Origin: Chlorokybus atmophyticus
Taxonomy: Eukaryota; Streptophyta; Chlorokybophyceae; Chlorokybales; Chlorokybaceae
Length of the DNA stretch: 64,000 nucleotides
Assembly: GCA_009103225.1 (NCBI GenBank)
Contig: RHPI01002533.1
Span: forward strand, 803,887 to 867,886
Direction of reading: 5' to 3'
Position numbers and translations under genes: made by a program. The notes beneath the pieces were generated by a model. That model saw only the letters and a list, made by a program, of their open reading frames with translations. It was not told where the DNA came from and made no database searches. Below are positions 20,931-31,457 of this stretch, piece by piece. Position 1 is the stretch's first letter, and each line of letters starts with the position of its first letter.

Positions 20931-23823
20931 GTGCAGAGAACGTTCACCCAATACTTGCCCTCTTGTACACGGGCGCTGTCCTTGTTAAACATGGGGAGCA
21001 GCTAGACAATGCCTTTTACTTGCTCAAGAGTCACGACATCGAGATGTGGATCCCATCGACGCTTTTCCCATTCCAGAGCGATGCACTTTGTGTCGTTCGT
21101 CACATCCAGCTACGTGCACCAGCGAACAAACAAACACGACCTCCTTCCACACGCGCTCGCCGCTACCACCCCACACCACCACGCACAGAAAGGAGTGCCT
21201 GAGCCCACCATGTCACGTTCACACCGTTCTCATCACCTTCCAACTCAAGTGTAGAGAACCAAGGCCGCCCATGGAACACCCCAGTTGCGCGCACCATGCT
21301 GACTCCTGATGTCATGTACACCGCTGCGCCTCCGTTCACCACGCGAACAGCACGCCACCCGTCGGCCAACTCCGGTTGTTCCCTCCTCAACCAGCTATCC
21401 AGGGTGGCAAGCAGCTTGTCGGCGAATGGAGTCTTCAGGGCGACTTGGCGGCTACGCGCAAATCCGCTCCAATACGGGTTGGACTCCCTCTTTGTCAGCA
21501 CATCCAGCCGTAGCAACTTGTCCGTCTTCTCCAATACATTACAACACTGCTGCCGCGCCTGCGCCATGACCGAGCGCATCTCGGGATCCACGACCATGCC
21601 ATCCTCTCTCACATATTCCGCATAGCTCCATGCCTTCAGGATACGCGCCTAGTAGTCCCGGTTGTTGCCACCACGCGCCCACCGTCTGATATTTTGGGCG
21701 TGCGTCTGCTCCATGCGGTTGGCGCTAAATCAATCGGGTGTCCACTGCTGACAATTGCCGGCCCAAAATGAGTGAGCTGATGCATCTCTCGATCTTCCAA
21801 CCTGACTTCTCTGCAGAATATGACGACAATAGCGGGTGCAACACTGCAGCTTTGAAGGCAGCCAGCTCGTTGTCGGCTGTGGTCAGGGTCTCTCTTATGT
21901 GTTCATGCGCCTTGAGCAACTTCTTGTTCCACTGGGCAAGCGATGCGGCAGCAATGGTGAAGAAATTGTTGCCTTAACTGTCGAGCAGCAAACCGTTTGC
22001 AAGGACCGGCAGCAGCTGCAGCATCGCCACTTTCTCCACCACCTGAAAGGAGTGGTCGGATAGGAAGAAATCTACTATGCTTGTATGTGCCTTGAAGTGC
22101 GAAACTTGTAGAGTCGCCTTGCATGCATTCAGCCTGTGCACATCTGCTTGTGAGCACGTGTCGTTGGCTTTTGTGTTCAACACAAAAGCAACACCAAAGA
22201 CGTGCCTGGCCTGCAGAATCTGTCTAGTGGATGGACGCATTCGTTCCTTTGCAGCGTCGTACACAGCAGCAAGCAGGTGGTCAATGATGCCTCCCAGCAC
22301 ATGCATTGCGTTAGGGGCAAGACGAGAGTAGCAGTCAGCTCCCGGCACCCGCGACTGTCGCCAACCCCATAGTGCATTCTGTTGCTAAACCACATTGCCT
22401 GGTTTCACGGAAAGCCATTCATCCTCACGGCTGCCGGTAATTTGACCATTACCTCCTCGACATGCATAGAGTGCTGCTCTTTGTAAGCCTTTGCTGTCTA
22501 TCGTGCATTTCTAACACCGCTATGCAGGTCTGCCCGCAGCTGACGTATCGCTGGTGTGTAGATAGCCTCGGTTCTCAATTTCCGGTCCTCATCCATCTCC
22601 AATAGGTTTGATTTGGTGACGAGACAAACATCGCAAGGATGTCATGTTTGGTTGCCCGACATAGTGCGTGCAAGTGTGGCAATCTCCTGCAACACGACAA
22701 ACTCAGATGCTCTACTGACAACATCCTCCATGCACTGTTTGCTAGCAGGTTGCAACCGGTTACAACCATACATGCCCACTACCTGCAAGTCGCTGATGTA
22801 GTTGGCAAGCGTGGGAAACATACGACGCTTGATGCCATTCGGGTCGATGAGCTGCAGACTTTCCCAACTCGCCCGCTTCACATCCCCTAACACTATTATC
22901 AAAGCATTATGAAAAATCTCACGTTTCCGAATGGAGAACAATTTCTTGCCCTGCGCCCAAGTGGGATGCCCGGCCATTGCGTGAACCACCAGCAGAAGCG
23001 CTATCATAACAACCCCCATGTTGCTAGCATACATGTCCCACTGTAGTTGGCAAGCGATGCCATCAGAGGGTAGCCAGAGCGCTTGCCCGCGGTCCAGCGT
23101 GGTCTTGTCACTGTACAGAATGGCAGGCGCCAAGTAGGACGCTTCCCCCACCTCTCTCCTCAAATCCACCTCCACATCCTTCCACCAATCGCCCGTGGAA
23201 GGATGGCCAAAGCTGTGCTCGTCACCACTGTACTGGAGATTGAAGCCATTATCGGCATGTGGATTGCCATACAACCGCGCGAGCCATACCTGCTCCGACC
23301 AAGAGCATTAACGGGCATGCTGGCCTCGGAATAGATACTGCATCGATACTGCATTAAGTACTGCACATATATGCCGGCCAAGGTCTGTACAGACCTGGCC
23401 GGCATATATGTGACGCTGATGTCCTGATCCTTAGGGACTCCAGGCTTGCGCTAGTCAGCCGTCACGTAGTTCTGATACGGCAGCACACTCGCATGTGCAT
23501 ATGTGACATGGCTCTGATGGTTGAAGCACATGCACCGCACACCGTGAACACACCTCAGACTAAGAAAAAGCAATTGTGGTCCGGAGGTAGCTGGCCACAT
23601 GCACACCGGTCTCCCACTGGAGCTCTTCCGTCAGGAAGTGTGCATTACGGATGCACTGAATAATTCGCCCCCTGTCGGAGGTCGACAGGCCTTGGCCGTT
23701 GTTGCACTGCACGAATGCCACTGCAAGAGCATGCTCCGAGTCATACCATCTAGATTCCGACGCGTGCGAAGGGACGCCTCCACTTCCATGTTGGCGTGCC
23801 ACAGGTTTCTCAAGCACACGCAC
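20930..23823 (-). pseudogene. KDZ/Plavaka-type transposase, broken
   Basis: The minus strand keeps conserved segments of the large Plavaka/KDZ transposases in the right order. There is an N-terminal helical part (23823-23560). The catalytic-core segment YLAPAILYSDKTTL (about 23140-23100) is followed by a hydrophobic stretch and the MFPTLANYISDLQVVGMYGC segment (about 22825-22765). Then come HPCDVCLV (about 22640-22615) and the LAPNAMHVLGGIIDHLL segment (about 22325-22275). A C-terminal region extends to about 20930. Stops occur at single sites, for example a TGA just before HPCDVC, together with frame changes near 21900 and 21160. About 280 bases between 23560 and 23280 are out of frame and contain a hairpin. 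The enzyme would excise and insert the surrounding element. Confidence 0.6.
23366..23410. repeat. 45-bp near-perfect palindrome inside the transposase remnant
   Basis: The arms begin CATATATGCCGGCC and end GGCCGGCATATATG, meeting at TGTACA. A single base is unpaired on one side. It can form a stable hairpin in DNA or RNA. Confidence 0.8.
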
Positions 23824-24145
23824 ACATTAAAAGCCCTCATTCACTTCCTCCTCCTCCTGTTGCTGCTGTGCGTGTGTCTTCTAGAGGAATCCGTCAGCAT
23901 CAAGCATGCGCATCCTGGATCGAACTCCTCGGTTCAACATGACCCGCATCGTACTGTAATGGACGCTGGCCGACATACAGCTTAATTTGCTTGCACACCC
24001 TGCTGCTACCAATGTGCATGTAGACCGAGTTGCGTGTGGCGAAGCGCATGTGGTAATACGGACAAAGGACTCCCATATCTCACTACTGATGTCGACACGG
24101 GTGTCGCCAATGTAACATGCATCATATCCAGCAACACGCACACCC

Positions 24146-24188
24146 GCCGCCGCCGCCGCCGCCGCCGCCACCGCCACCGCCACCGCTA
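24146..24188. repeat. GCC/ACC triplet repeat
   Basis: A run of CCG units then CCA/CCG units lies near the right end of the block. A GGC/GGT run with the opposite orientation lies near the left end at about 8955-8985. This is either an inverted terminal feature or two chance microsatellites. Confidence 0.7.
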
Positions 24189-24236
24189 CCCTTGCATGCC
24201 AGAGGCGGGAAACTTGGCCGCCATTCACCGGCTCCG

Positions 24237-24258
24237 TCGTACCAATATTATGGTACGA
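24237..24258. repeat. 22-bp palindrome (TCGTACCA...TGGTACGA)
   Basis: The 8-bp arms are exact, with a 6-bp A/T spacer. The arm sequence matches the core of the palindromes at 8714-8735 and 8781-8804. Further single TGGTAC motifs follow to about 24365. Confidence 0.65.
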
Positions 24259-24419
24259 TCGAGCCATTGCACGTCCAGGGTGAATCTCTGCATATATATC
24301 CTGATTAAACCGTTTCAATGGTACGAAGACGCCTTTGCCAAAAGATACTATTGAATGGTACCTTTGTACAGTGGCAATGGCAATTCGTACTATTGACAAG
24401 TGCTGTGCCTGCGCATGAA

Positions 24420-24912
24420 AACACCATTGATAGCTCCGCCAAGCTATGCCCTTACAGGGGCGTGATGTCGAGGGTATGTGGCGTTTGGTGGATCGCTGGG
24501 GGCGCTGCCAGGGGCGTAGTGGGCATTGTGGTCGAGGTCCGGGATGAATTCCATGTTCGCACAAGGCGGGCAGGGTGCCGGAGGGGTGTCCTTGGTGTCA
24601 GACCCACCATGCCTACTAAGGGCACAGCCAATGACAACAGTGACTCGGGCGATATCTTACAGGGCTCCCCCTCCGAGTGGGCAAAGGCACACCACAATAC
24701 TGCCTCTAACAACATCCGACCCACCAGCAGCTGCGACCATGGCGACATGATTGAAGGGACCAAACAAGACTGGCATAACCAAGGTGGGTTACGATGCACT
24801 GTCAATGCCACATGCTAGGGTTCTTTTATCTTGCACATGCACAGCCTCAAGTATCTTGCACATGACATACACTGTCAAAACCACATGCACACCCTCATGC
24901 ACAGCTTCCAGT
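24420..24912. other. Region without a recognised gene
   Basis: Short open frames occur on both strands but none has a recognisable domain. Near 24830-24910, CATGCACA and TTGCACATG motifs repeat several times. Confidence 0.4.
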
Positions 24913-24917
24913 GTCAT

Positions 24918-25456
24918 TGTAACGGGAAGGTACATTAAATTACCACAAATCGACCATAAAAGCACCAAGTCTTTTGTGGTCGAGTGGGCTGTGACATTGG
25001 TCATCGGAGCTTGAGACCCGGGTTCGATTCCTGCCTTGCACACGAATTCCGCGGTCGTTGTTTCTCGATCCAATAACATCGTAAATGGTCACATTATGAG
25101 TGCCATCATCGATGGGTCGCGACTTGCCTAATGGCAGTCGCGCCGAACTGACCAGTTCAGTCGGCGCGGCAGGGCGCGACCTGCCTATCGCGGCGACGCG
25201 ACCTGTGGGGCCAGCAGCGGAGCGCTATGCGCGCGTTCACCGGTATGGGCCTAAATTGACCGGTCCTTGGGTGGTGGGGCCGGTGACCGACCCTAAATCA
25301 GACCCTTGGGAAGAAAACTCCCCAGCTGATGAGAGCGCCAGCTGCCGAGGACGTCAGCGTTCGTAAGTGGGGGGGAATGTAACGGGAAGGTACATTAAAA
25401 TACCACAAATCGACCATAAAAGCACCAAGTCTTTTGTGGTCGAGTGGGCTGTGACA
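24918..25456 (+). mobile_element. TRIM: 539-bp terminal-repeat retrotransposon in miniature
   Basis: Two 79-bp LTRs (24918-24996 and 25378-25456) begin TGTAACGGGA and end GTGACA. They differ at one visible position. The exact 5-bp target duplication gtcat flanks the element at 24913-24917 and 25457-25461. A candidate primer-binding site TTGGTCATCGGAGC follows the first LTR. The polypurine tract AAGTGGGGGGGAA touches the second LTR. The 381-bp interior has no retroelement gene. TRIMs move with enzymes supplied by autonomous LTR elements. Polypurine tract and LTR start match element 2. Confidence 0.93.
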
Positions 25457-25482
25457 GTCATGCACATGAACAGCATGACTAA

Positions 25483-25942
25483 TCTCGCAAATGCACAGCC
25501 GATTTCTACTTGCGGGAACTCACCAGTCACAAAAGAGAAGATGCGGAGTACCACGAACGGGTAATCCATGACCTAGTTTAATGTTTCCAGCGGCAATTAA
25601 GCAGTATGCTTGCAGATTGCCATGATGGTCAGATTGAACCGAGAGCAGCACGCCAGGCTAACTGTCTGCCTGGCGGAGTGCAACAAAGCGGAAGACGAGG
25701 TAAGCATGTGTATGCTAATGGGCTAGTCCTCTGGTAGCACGCCACTCTTACATCATTACCAATTGCAGGTGGTCACTCTTAAAGCGACCATCAAGCGCAT
25801 GCGCGTGCACGGCGAGGAGCTGACATTCAAGCTGAAGGACGAAGTAGCCGCTGTACTGTTAGCGAGCGAGGCAGCGTATGAAGATGACTCCGATGTTGAA
25901 GCAGAAGACTTGTCGGAGGAGGAACATGAGGAGGAGGTTTGA
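25483..25942 (+). CDS. Small acidic coiled-coil gene or gene fragment, three exons
   Basis: Exon-like segments are about 25498-25560, 25616-25699 and 25769-25942, with donors gtaatc and gtaagc and acceptors tgcag and ttgcag. Joined, they read a continuous helical, charged protein. It runs from REDAEYHERIAMMVRLNR through LKATIKRMRVHGEEL to an acidic tail rich in Glu and Asp, with a TGA stop at 25940. No family is recognised. The TRIM lies immediately upstream, so any earlier exons may have been separated from it. Confidence 0.45.
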
Positions 25943-26560
25943 GGAGGAGTTCTGAGGCAGGCACCACGGGTTGACAAGCTGCGCATGAGTGCGACAACTA
26001 GACTCAATGTTATAGGGTAGTTTCATGCGCAAGTCGGCTGCTCAATTGCAAGTGGACATACTCTCACCACTGCCGGTACATTGTATATATTGTGGGCTTA
26101 TAGGTGCAAGACCAAACAATCAGTCCAAGGTTTGTACAAGCTGCATGGCATGTTAGTGTTGGCTTACGGCAAGAATTGCCAACTTTTGTCAAACGGCAAG
26201 GGTCACATATTAACAGCATTTTAACAGCAAAAAAACTGCCAGCTATTGCTGCCAGCTGTCCGTAACTACCGGCTAACGGCCGTCTGTGCACATCGACCAA
26301 AGGGTTGACAACTCTCGGCCGATTAGTGCCACTGACAACCACTTTCGGCCCGCGGCCGTCTGCGTCAGTCCACTTAAGCCAACGGCAAACCCAACAGTTC
26401 AAAAGTAACATTTCAGGCAGCGGCAGGCAGGCTCAGGCAGGCTCAGGCACCAGTCAGTCCCTCAGCCCTTGGTCAGTCACCATGTAAAATTTGCAGCGAA
26501 TTCACGATCAACAATGCCTGGCAGAGAGTGTGCAAGAAACTCCGTGTTGCTAGAATTACG
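25943..26560. other. Region without a recognised gene
   Basis: No coding signal is convincing. Short repeats of GGCAGGCAGGCTCA type occur at about 26415-26450. Confidence 0.4.
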
Positions 26561-26569
26561 GAGTGCATC

Positions 26570-27279
26570 CACTGAGTCTTAAGACCATCAAGTTGCCCGC
26601 TATTGACGTAACTCGCGTGACTGTAGCGCGCGAGATGGCTTTTGCCGTGCAGGATAGGTTAGCATTGGCAAAGGACTGTCTGCGCAGTGTAAGACAGACA
26701 AACAGCCCATGCTGATGCACATCGTAGAGAGACCTACTACGATGCGGGCTGTTCGGTGCCAAAAACATATCCATCAAGGGAGTGGATACCCGCAAGTGCT
26801 TCCCTCGCTGGATAGGCCCTTTCAACGTGACCGGGTCGGCACCCTCACATATCGTTGAGACTTGCCAAAGTCGATACGCAATCACAATGTGTTTCATGTG
26901 AGTGTACTGAATTCGTGCTGTTCTAATGGTCGGGTTCAACCTCCTCCACCCCCCGTTGCAGCGGATGGCAACGATATTTAAGTATGAGGTGGAAGTAATC
27001 AAGAGTCACCATAAACCTCGACGCGAACGCGCGCCGTCTTACTTAGTGAAATGGAAAGGGGCATGGTGTTGAACACAATACATGGGAGCCCAAAAGGAAC
27101 TTTACCAACTGCCAGGAGATTCTTCGGGGGTACTAGAGTACTGTGTCCACGAACGGTAAAAGGGTGATGGCAGACATCTTACCGCTTCGGCTTTGATTCT
27201 CTCACTACTTTTGTTTTTTTACTCACGGTGGGGCTTTGCAAACCCTTTATTGAGGACATAAAAAACTAAGTGGGGGGGA
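26570..27279 (+). pseudogene. 3' end of a chromovirus pol (degenerate integrase and chromodomain)
   Basis: On the plus strand, broken frames match the C-terminal end of Ty3/gypsy pol. Around 26800-26830 the residues KCFPRWIGPFNV correspond to the integrase C-terminal segment of element 2 (LLPRWLGPFSI). At about 26980-27060 a chromodomain remnant reads YEVEVIKSHHK then SYLVKWKG. Stops and frame changes are frequent. It is followed by a polypurine tract and an LTR. Confidence 0.75.
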
Positions 27280-27548
27280 TGTAACGGAGTGCTACCTCAA
27301 GAGGTTCCCCGCCCTTATTTAAGATTAAGATTAAATAAGGGTCCCAACGGAATTATACAGTTAATCAAGCCATATTAGGGCCATTGACCTAGTGTTAATG
27401 CCGTATTGTATTGTTACGATAAGTAACACTGATATCGGCATGAGACTCATGTGTCTCTCGACAGTCAATCTGCACATTCAATGAATGTTATGCAAACGAT
27501 TGTCTACATGGATCGCGCAAGAGTTACATATATGTAAACCTAGTTACA
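27280..27548 (+). repeat. LTR of the degenerate chromovirus (element 3)
   Basis: A polypurine tract (AAGTGGGGGGGA, 27268-27279) is directly followed by TGTAACGGAG. The likely LTR end is GTTACA at 27543-27548, giving about 269 bp. The ends match the TGTAAC/GTTACA form of element 2. The 5' LTR is not in the window. Confidence 0.75.
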
Positions 27549-27734
27549 GTCAGTGTTTTCATGTATGTGTAATATTGTATTATGTAAAATAACCCACACG
27601 CACACAGGAACAATACACTTAATGTATGAATCATATAACAACAAACCTTTTTGTTTATTATATTTTACATTCAACGTTTGTACGTTCAAAGTTTGCATTT
27701 CTCATTGCATTTTTAAAGTCTCACTTACCTGTGC

Positions 27735-29279
27735 CTAAAACCACTCCTGTCGACATCCAGCGGGTATGTATGCTGCCGGAAGCCAGCGATCACAGGTGGG
27801 ATCAAACCCAAGCCAGCGCACCGACATCTCGTAACCGCCATCAGCATCACGACAGCTGCCAACGCGCTCAACAATACAACACACGCAATCATCCACGAGT
27901 CCCCCTAGCGCGATAAGATCCACCACGAGCACCAGCCACCGCCAAACACTCACCATAAAATAGTTATCCCAAGCAGGGGTGTTGGTGCACCCGGATCAGA
28001 TGCTCCCAGCTCCTATGCGAGCAGCGCGACGCCCTCCAGGCTGCTTCACATGTCGGTTGGCACAAACCGCCCGTCGCAGCTTCATATGCCCGTCACCAAT
28101 AGCACAATCATAACAGCCTACAATACAACGCATCATATACACTTATAACATCACCATGCGTATCATATAATGGTATATATGACATTATATTATAGATTAT
28201 ATCGTATAAAATACATATAAGATGCATAAACAATACGTATATAATACTTAAGGTATAATAATCTTGACAGTTTATCGCACAAACCTGCAAACCGATACCG
28301 ATGTCGAACACCTCCATAAGACTGTTGCTCCATCTCGGGAAAATGCTGCTGAAGCACATGATCAATCTCCTCAACCCGCTGCATGCGGCCAAAATCAGCC
28401 TCCGATAACGTGCGCTGCGCTCGATGCCAACCAACCAGCGCGTATCTCAGCCAACCCTCCTTTAAGCGACGACGATCAAATGGACGTATATCGCAGCAAA
28501 AACCTCATTGTATACAGTAGCCTGGGATGTAAATCCACTTGCAAATTGTAGTAGTTGCCGCTCGACAAGATGCACCAATCACAATGGAAAAAGAATATTT
28601 CGAGAGGAATGAAACCACCGCTGTGATGCTAGACCGTCGTCGTAATAATGTAATGCAGCACCATCCGGTGATAACCTACATTGGTAATGTGTGAATATCT
28701 TATTTATGTAATCATATATTCAACGTACGTGTTAAGGCATTCTTAATTTCACAAAGATACACAAAATCATGTACCAGAAGCTTAGATAGAAGACGTGAGA
28801 ACACCGCATACACTTGGTATAAAAACTCTGTGCCCAAAACGGGCCTTGATCATCCGTACATAACACGACAGGTGAGGAAGTGCATGCGTCATCTGCGCGG
28901 CCTCGGTTTTCATCAACACGGCGCACCACAAGAATCTACAAAAGAGCAAATGAGTTGAAATAACACGTTACATATACTATACAATATCATAAACGTTACT
29001 CACTGTATTGCAAATCAAGCACCTCGTAAATGGAGGGAATAATGGCAGCGTAAAACTGTCACCAGCATTAAGCTCTGCAAATAGCACAAGTCTATGCAAC
29101 TGCTCATCCGCAAATTGCTGGATGCTATCAACATGAGGCAATGCCTCATTGACATGGCCAACATTGAAGCCTCTGCAGGACTGAGGTCTCGCCATACGAT
29201 CCTCAACAACGCGTGCAGAGTTTAAGTGCGCACACCAAGCAGAGCCGGCAAGTGCATGCATACGCCAATGATGATGCAT
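27735..29279 (-). CDS. Candidate spliced chromodomain-containing gene
   Basis: Three minus-strand exon-like segments are visible. 29279-about 29010 is rich in Leu and Phe and ends at CLICNT before a gtgagt donor. About 28933-28820 begins ILVVRRVDENRGRADDA after a ttgtag acceptor. About 28500-28260 reads RPFDRRRLKEGWLRYALVG and on to RYRFAG. The 3' segment (27956-27735) contains a chromodomain-like fold, YEMSVRWLGFDPTCDRWLP. Chromodomains bind methylated histone tails or direct integrases. Intron borders between segments are only partly resolved, and these may not all be one gene. It may be another transposon relic. Confidence 0.4.
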
Positions 29280-30212
29280 ATGCTACTGAAGGAGAGGCAT
29301 GACGATTTGTTGTTAGAGAACCAACTTGAAATGACTCAAAGCTCATCATTAATTGCACAGTTTTAGAATACTTAAATGCAATCATACTTATAGAACGACA
29401 ACACAATGTGCGCTAGTGCTCGCCATTATGGTACACGAATTGCAACACGTTTTAATGCTGGCGTTGTCGTTTTGGGTGCTGGCACATGTAATTGTTATGC
29501 AATGTACGCAGCCTTGTTGTTGCAGCAGCTCTTGTCACACGAAAGTATGTGACAATCAACAAATCAGCTACGACGCGTGCACACAACACCTAAAGAGAGC
29601 AGGAGAAGGAGACAGAGCCGCACAAAATGGTAAGGGTGAGCAGTAGGATGGTAAAAATGAGAAGCCCAGCGTGATCGCAAGTGACGCCTGCTCGGCTGTG
29701 AGCAATAAATGTGCCAAGCAGAAGGCACAAAAGCTGCAGGGTCGTCATGGATATACAGCAAACAACACAATGATGTGCCGCATGCTCACAACCAATAGCT
29801 GCCATGTCAAGTTGCTATCAATGGCAACTTCACATCTGAACAAACACTGTCTTGCCGTTAACGGCAAGAACGTTGGCCACAATCATTAGCTGGATCGTTA
29901 TGCACACTGGCACACTCGCACGCTTACACACCCAAGCTCATGTATCCATTTTAAAAAGACTACACTACATACATGTGTTCTTTAACCAAGTGATTGTACA
30001 TCTCAACAAATGGCTCACTCAATCTACATTGCTGGTTACCTAACAAGGAGTAGCTGCGGTTAACAACTGACCGCTAACAAGCAGTAGTAGCGAGCACCAA
30101 ATCCATGAACATCCCATAGCAACTAACAAACTGACAACCAGCCCACGCCAGCTCCGCCGTCAACTCCACCGCCACCGCCGATGCTACCGCCGCCACCAAA
30201 TCACCAAGCACA

Positions 30213-30245
<33 letters not shown>

Positions 30246-30470
30246 CACAAAATACCTAATGTTACGGCTTAGATTGCGCGCGCAGGGAGAGGAAACACAC
30301 CCTAATCCTACAACCAAATTGCGGATTTGTTATAGTTAAACTTACAGTTTTAGTTATAAGTCATAAATATAACATATACAGGTGACAAGTTGACTCACAA
30401 ACCCTGTTTTACCTCATTAGGTCCCTGGCACGAAGGCCTTGATAGAATCCATCGCGGCCGTGACCCCTCC
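29280..30470. other. Sparse region
   Basis: No gene is convincing. The stretch contains a CA dinucleotide run at about 30209-30249 and otherwise A/T-rich sequence. Confidence 0.5.
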
Positions 30471-30582
30471 CCCCCCCCCCNNNNNNNNNNNNNNNNNNNN
30501 NNNNNNNNNNNNNNNNNNNNNNNNNNNNNNNNNNNNNNNNNNNNNNNNNNNNNNNNNNNNNNNNNNNNNNCCCCCCCCCCCC
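30470..30582. other. Assembly gap (90 N) inside a poly-C tract
   Basis: N bases occupy 30481-30570, flanked on the left by a run of C from about 30469 and on the right by C from 30571 to 30582. The true tract length is unknown. Open frames crossing it have no meaning. Confidence 0.98.
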
Positions 30583-30828
30583 TCCCCGCGCGTTCCATTG
30601 ACGCCGTGATGCCGACGAGACCGACCGGAATGGGTCGACGCCGACGACGCCTCGGCCACATACAAGGTGTGGCAGTGGACCACCGATGACGCTAACGGCG
30701 ACGTCGTCGGCGTCGCCGTGACCTGCGACACCGACCACGCCCAAATGGGGCAGTCCGTGGACATTTGTGACTTGAATAGGCCCCACCAGGCCCCACCCAA
30801 CGTCGAGAGCGGATCACGCGCTACGCGT

Positions 30829-30940
30829 CACGTGAACACCGTGAGTCACGGTCCGTGACCTCTCCGCACCACTGTCACGTGACCCGTACACAACCCCAGA
30901 AATACTAGTCCCTTGCGCTCCCCTCCCGCGCCGCCACGTG
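30829..30940. promoter_or_regulatory. Cluster of three CACGTG (G-box/E-box) motifs
   Basis: CACGTG occurs at 30829-30834, 30876-30881 and 30935-30940 in GC-rich sequence. G-boxes are bound by bZIP and bHLH factors in plants and algae. The cluster lies about 520 bp upstream of the ATG of the coiled-coil gene at 31458, so it may belong to that promoter. Confidence 0.45.
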
Positions 30941-31024
30941 GGCATGCGCGCATTGCCCCCTGATGCGCGCTAAGGATTGCACGGACACACCAGGTCAGGC
31001 CGTGGCTCACACCGGACCAGACTA

Positions 31025-31095
31025 AGGTGGACTAGACCTGAGTAGACTAGACTAGACTAGACTGGAATTTACCGAACTGGACTGGACTGGACGGA
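31025..31095. repeat. GACTA/GGACT short tandem repeats
   Basis: Runs of GACTA units, then ACTGG units, lie between the G-box cluster and the next gene. Confidence 0.75.
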
Positions 31096-31457
31096 TGTGT
31101 GCACCAGGCCAGGGGCGGAGAGAATCCTCTGGATTGCTGTCTCATCAACAACAAGATTGTCACAAGCGTAAACGCTGGATTGTATGATGATAACTGTTGA
31201 GGGCGGATTGCAGAGACGAAGTTAGGGTACGTCAGTCCACCCCACCCCAGCCCAAGCCAAGTTGCTTTTTGGGCCATGGGTGTTCCAGCGAGCTTGAGGG
31301 AGTTAGGGTAGAGTCTTAAGAGCAGGTGTGCAATTGTACCATGTGGTTGATAGAAAGGAGTTGCTACCTCCAGGATCTCATTGCTCGTGAGTACGCGCGT
31401 CCATGTTGCCAGAGCCTAGTATAGTTTGGCGGCATTTCTGTCCGCTTGCTATACTGG

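Larger units (their letters stand above)
8640..24420. mobile_element. Candidate KDZ/Plavaka-type DNA transposon block with accessory genes
   Basis: I infer one compound block from four observations. A Plavaka/KDZ-like transposase remnant lies on the minus strand (about 20930-23823). Decayed OTU, RING-like, cysteine-rich and Tudor-methyltransferase genes lie on the plus strand and converge on it. Palindromes built from TCGTACCA and TGGTACGA occur at 8714-8804 and 24237-24258, near both ends. GGC/GCC-type triplet runs lie in opposite orientation just inside each end (8955-8985 and 24146-24188). Without the nested LTR element the block is about 9 kb. KDZ elements are known to carry DNA-modification genes in fungi and algae. 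Exact ends, terminal inverted repeats and target duplication were not found. An endogenous giant-virus fragment is the main alternative. Confidence 0.4.

Noticed and set aside
8640-24420. Simple endogenous giant-virus insertion as the sole explanation
   Set aside because: The methyltransferase and OTU genes would fit, but the Plavaka/KDZ-type transposase and end palindromes fit a DNA transposon better, and no capsid, polymerase or packaging gene is seen. I keep it as an alternative, not the main call.
24997-25045. A tRNA gene suggested by the GGTTCGATTCC box
   Set aside because: No A box, anticodon stem or acceptor pairing is present. It lies in the TRIM leader and is better explained as part of the primer-site region.
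30390-30800. Open frames running across the N gap
   Set aside because: They exist only because N bases cannot encode a stop.
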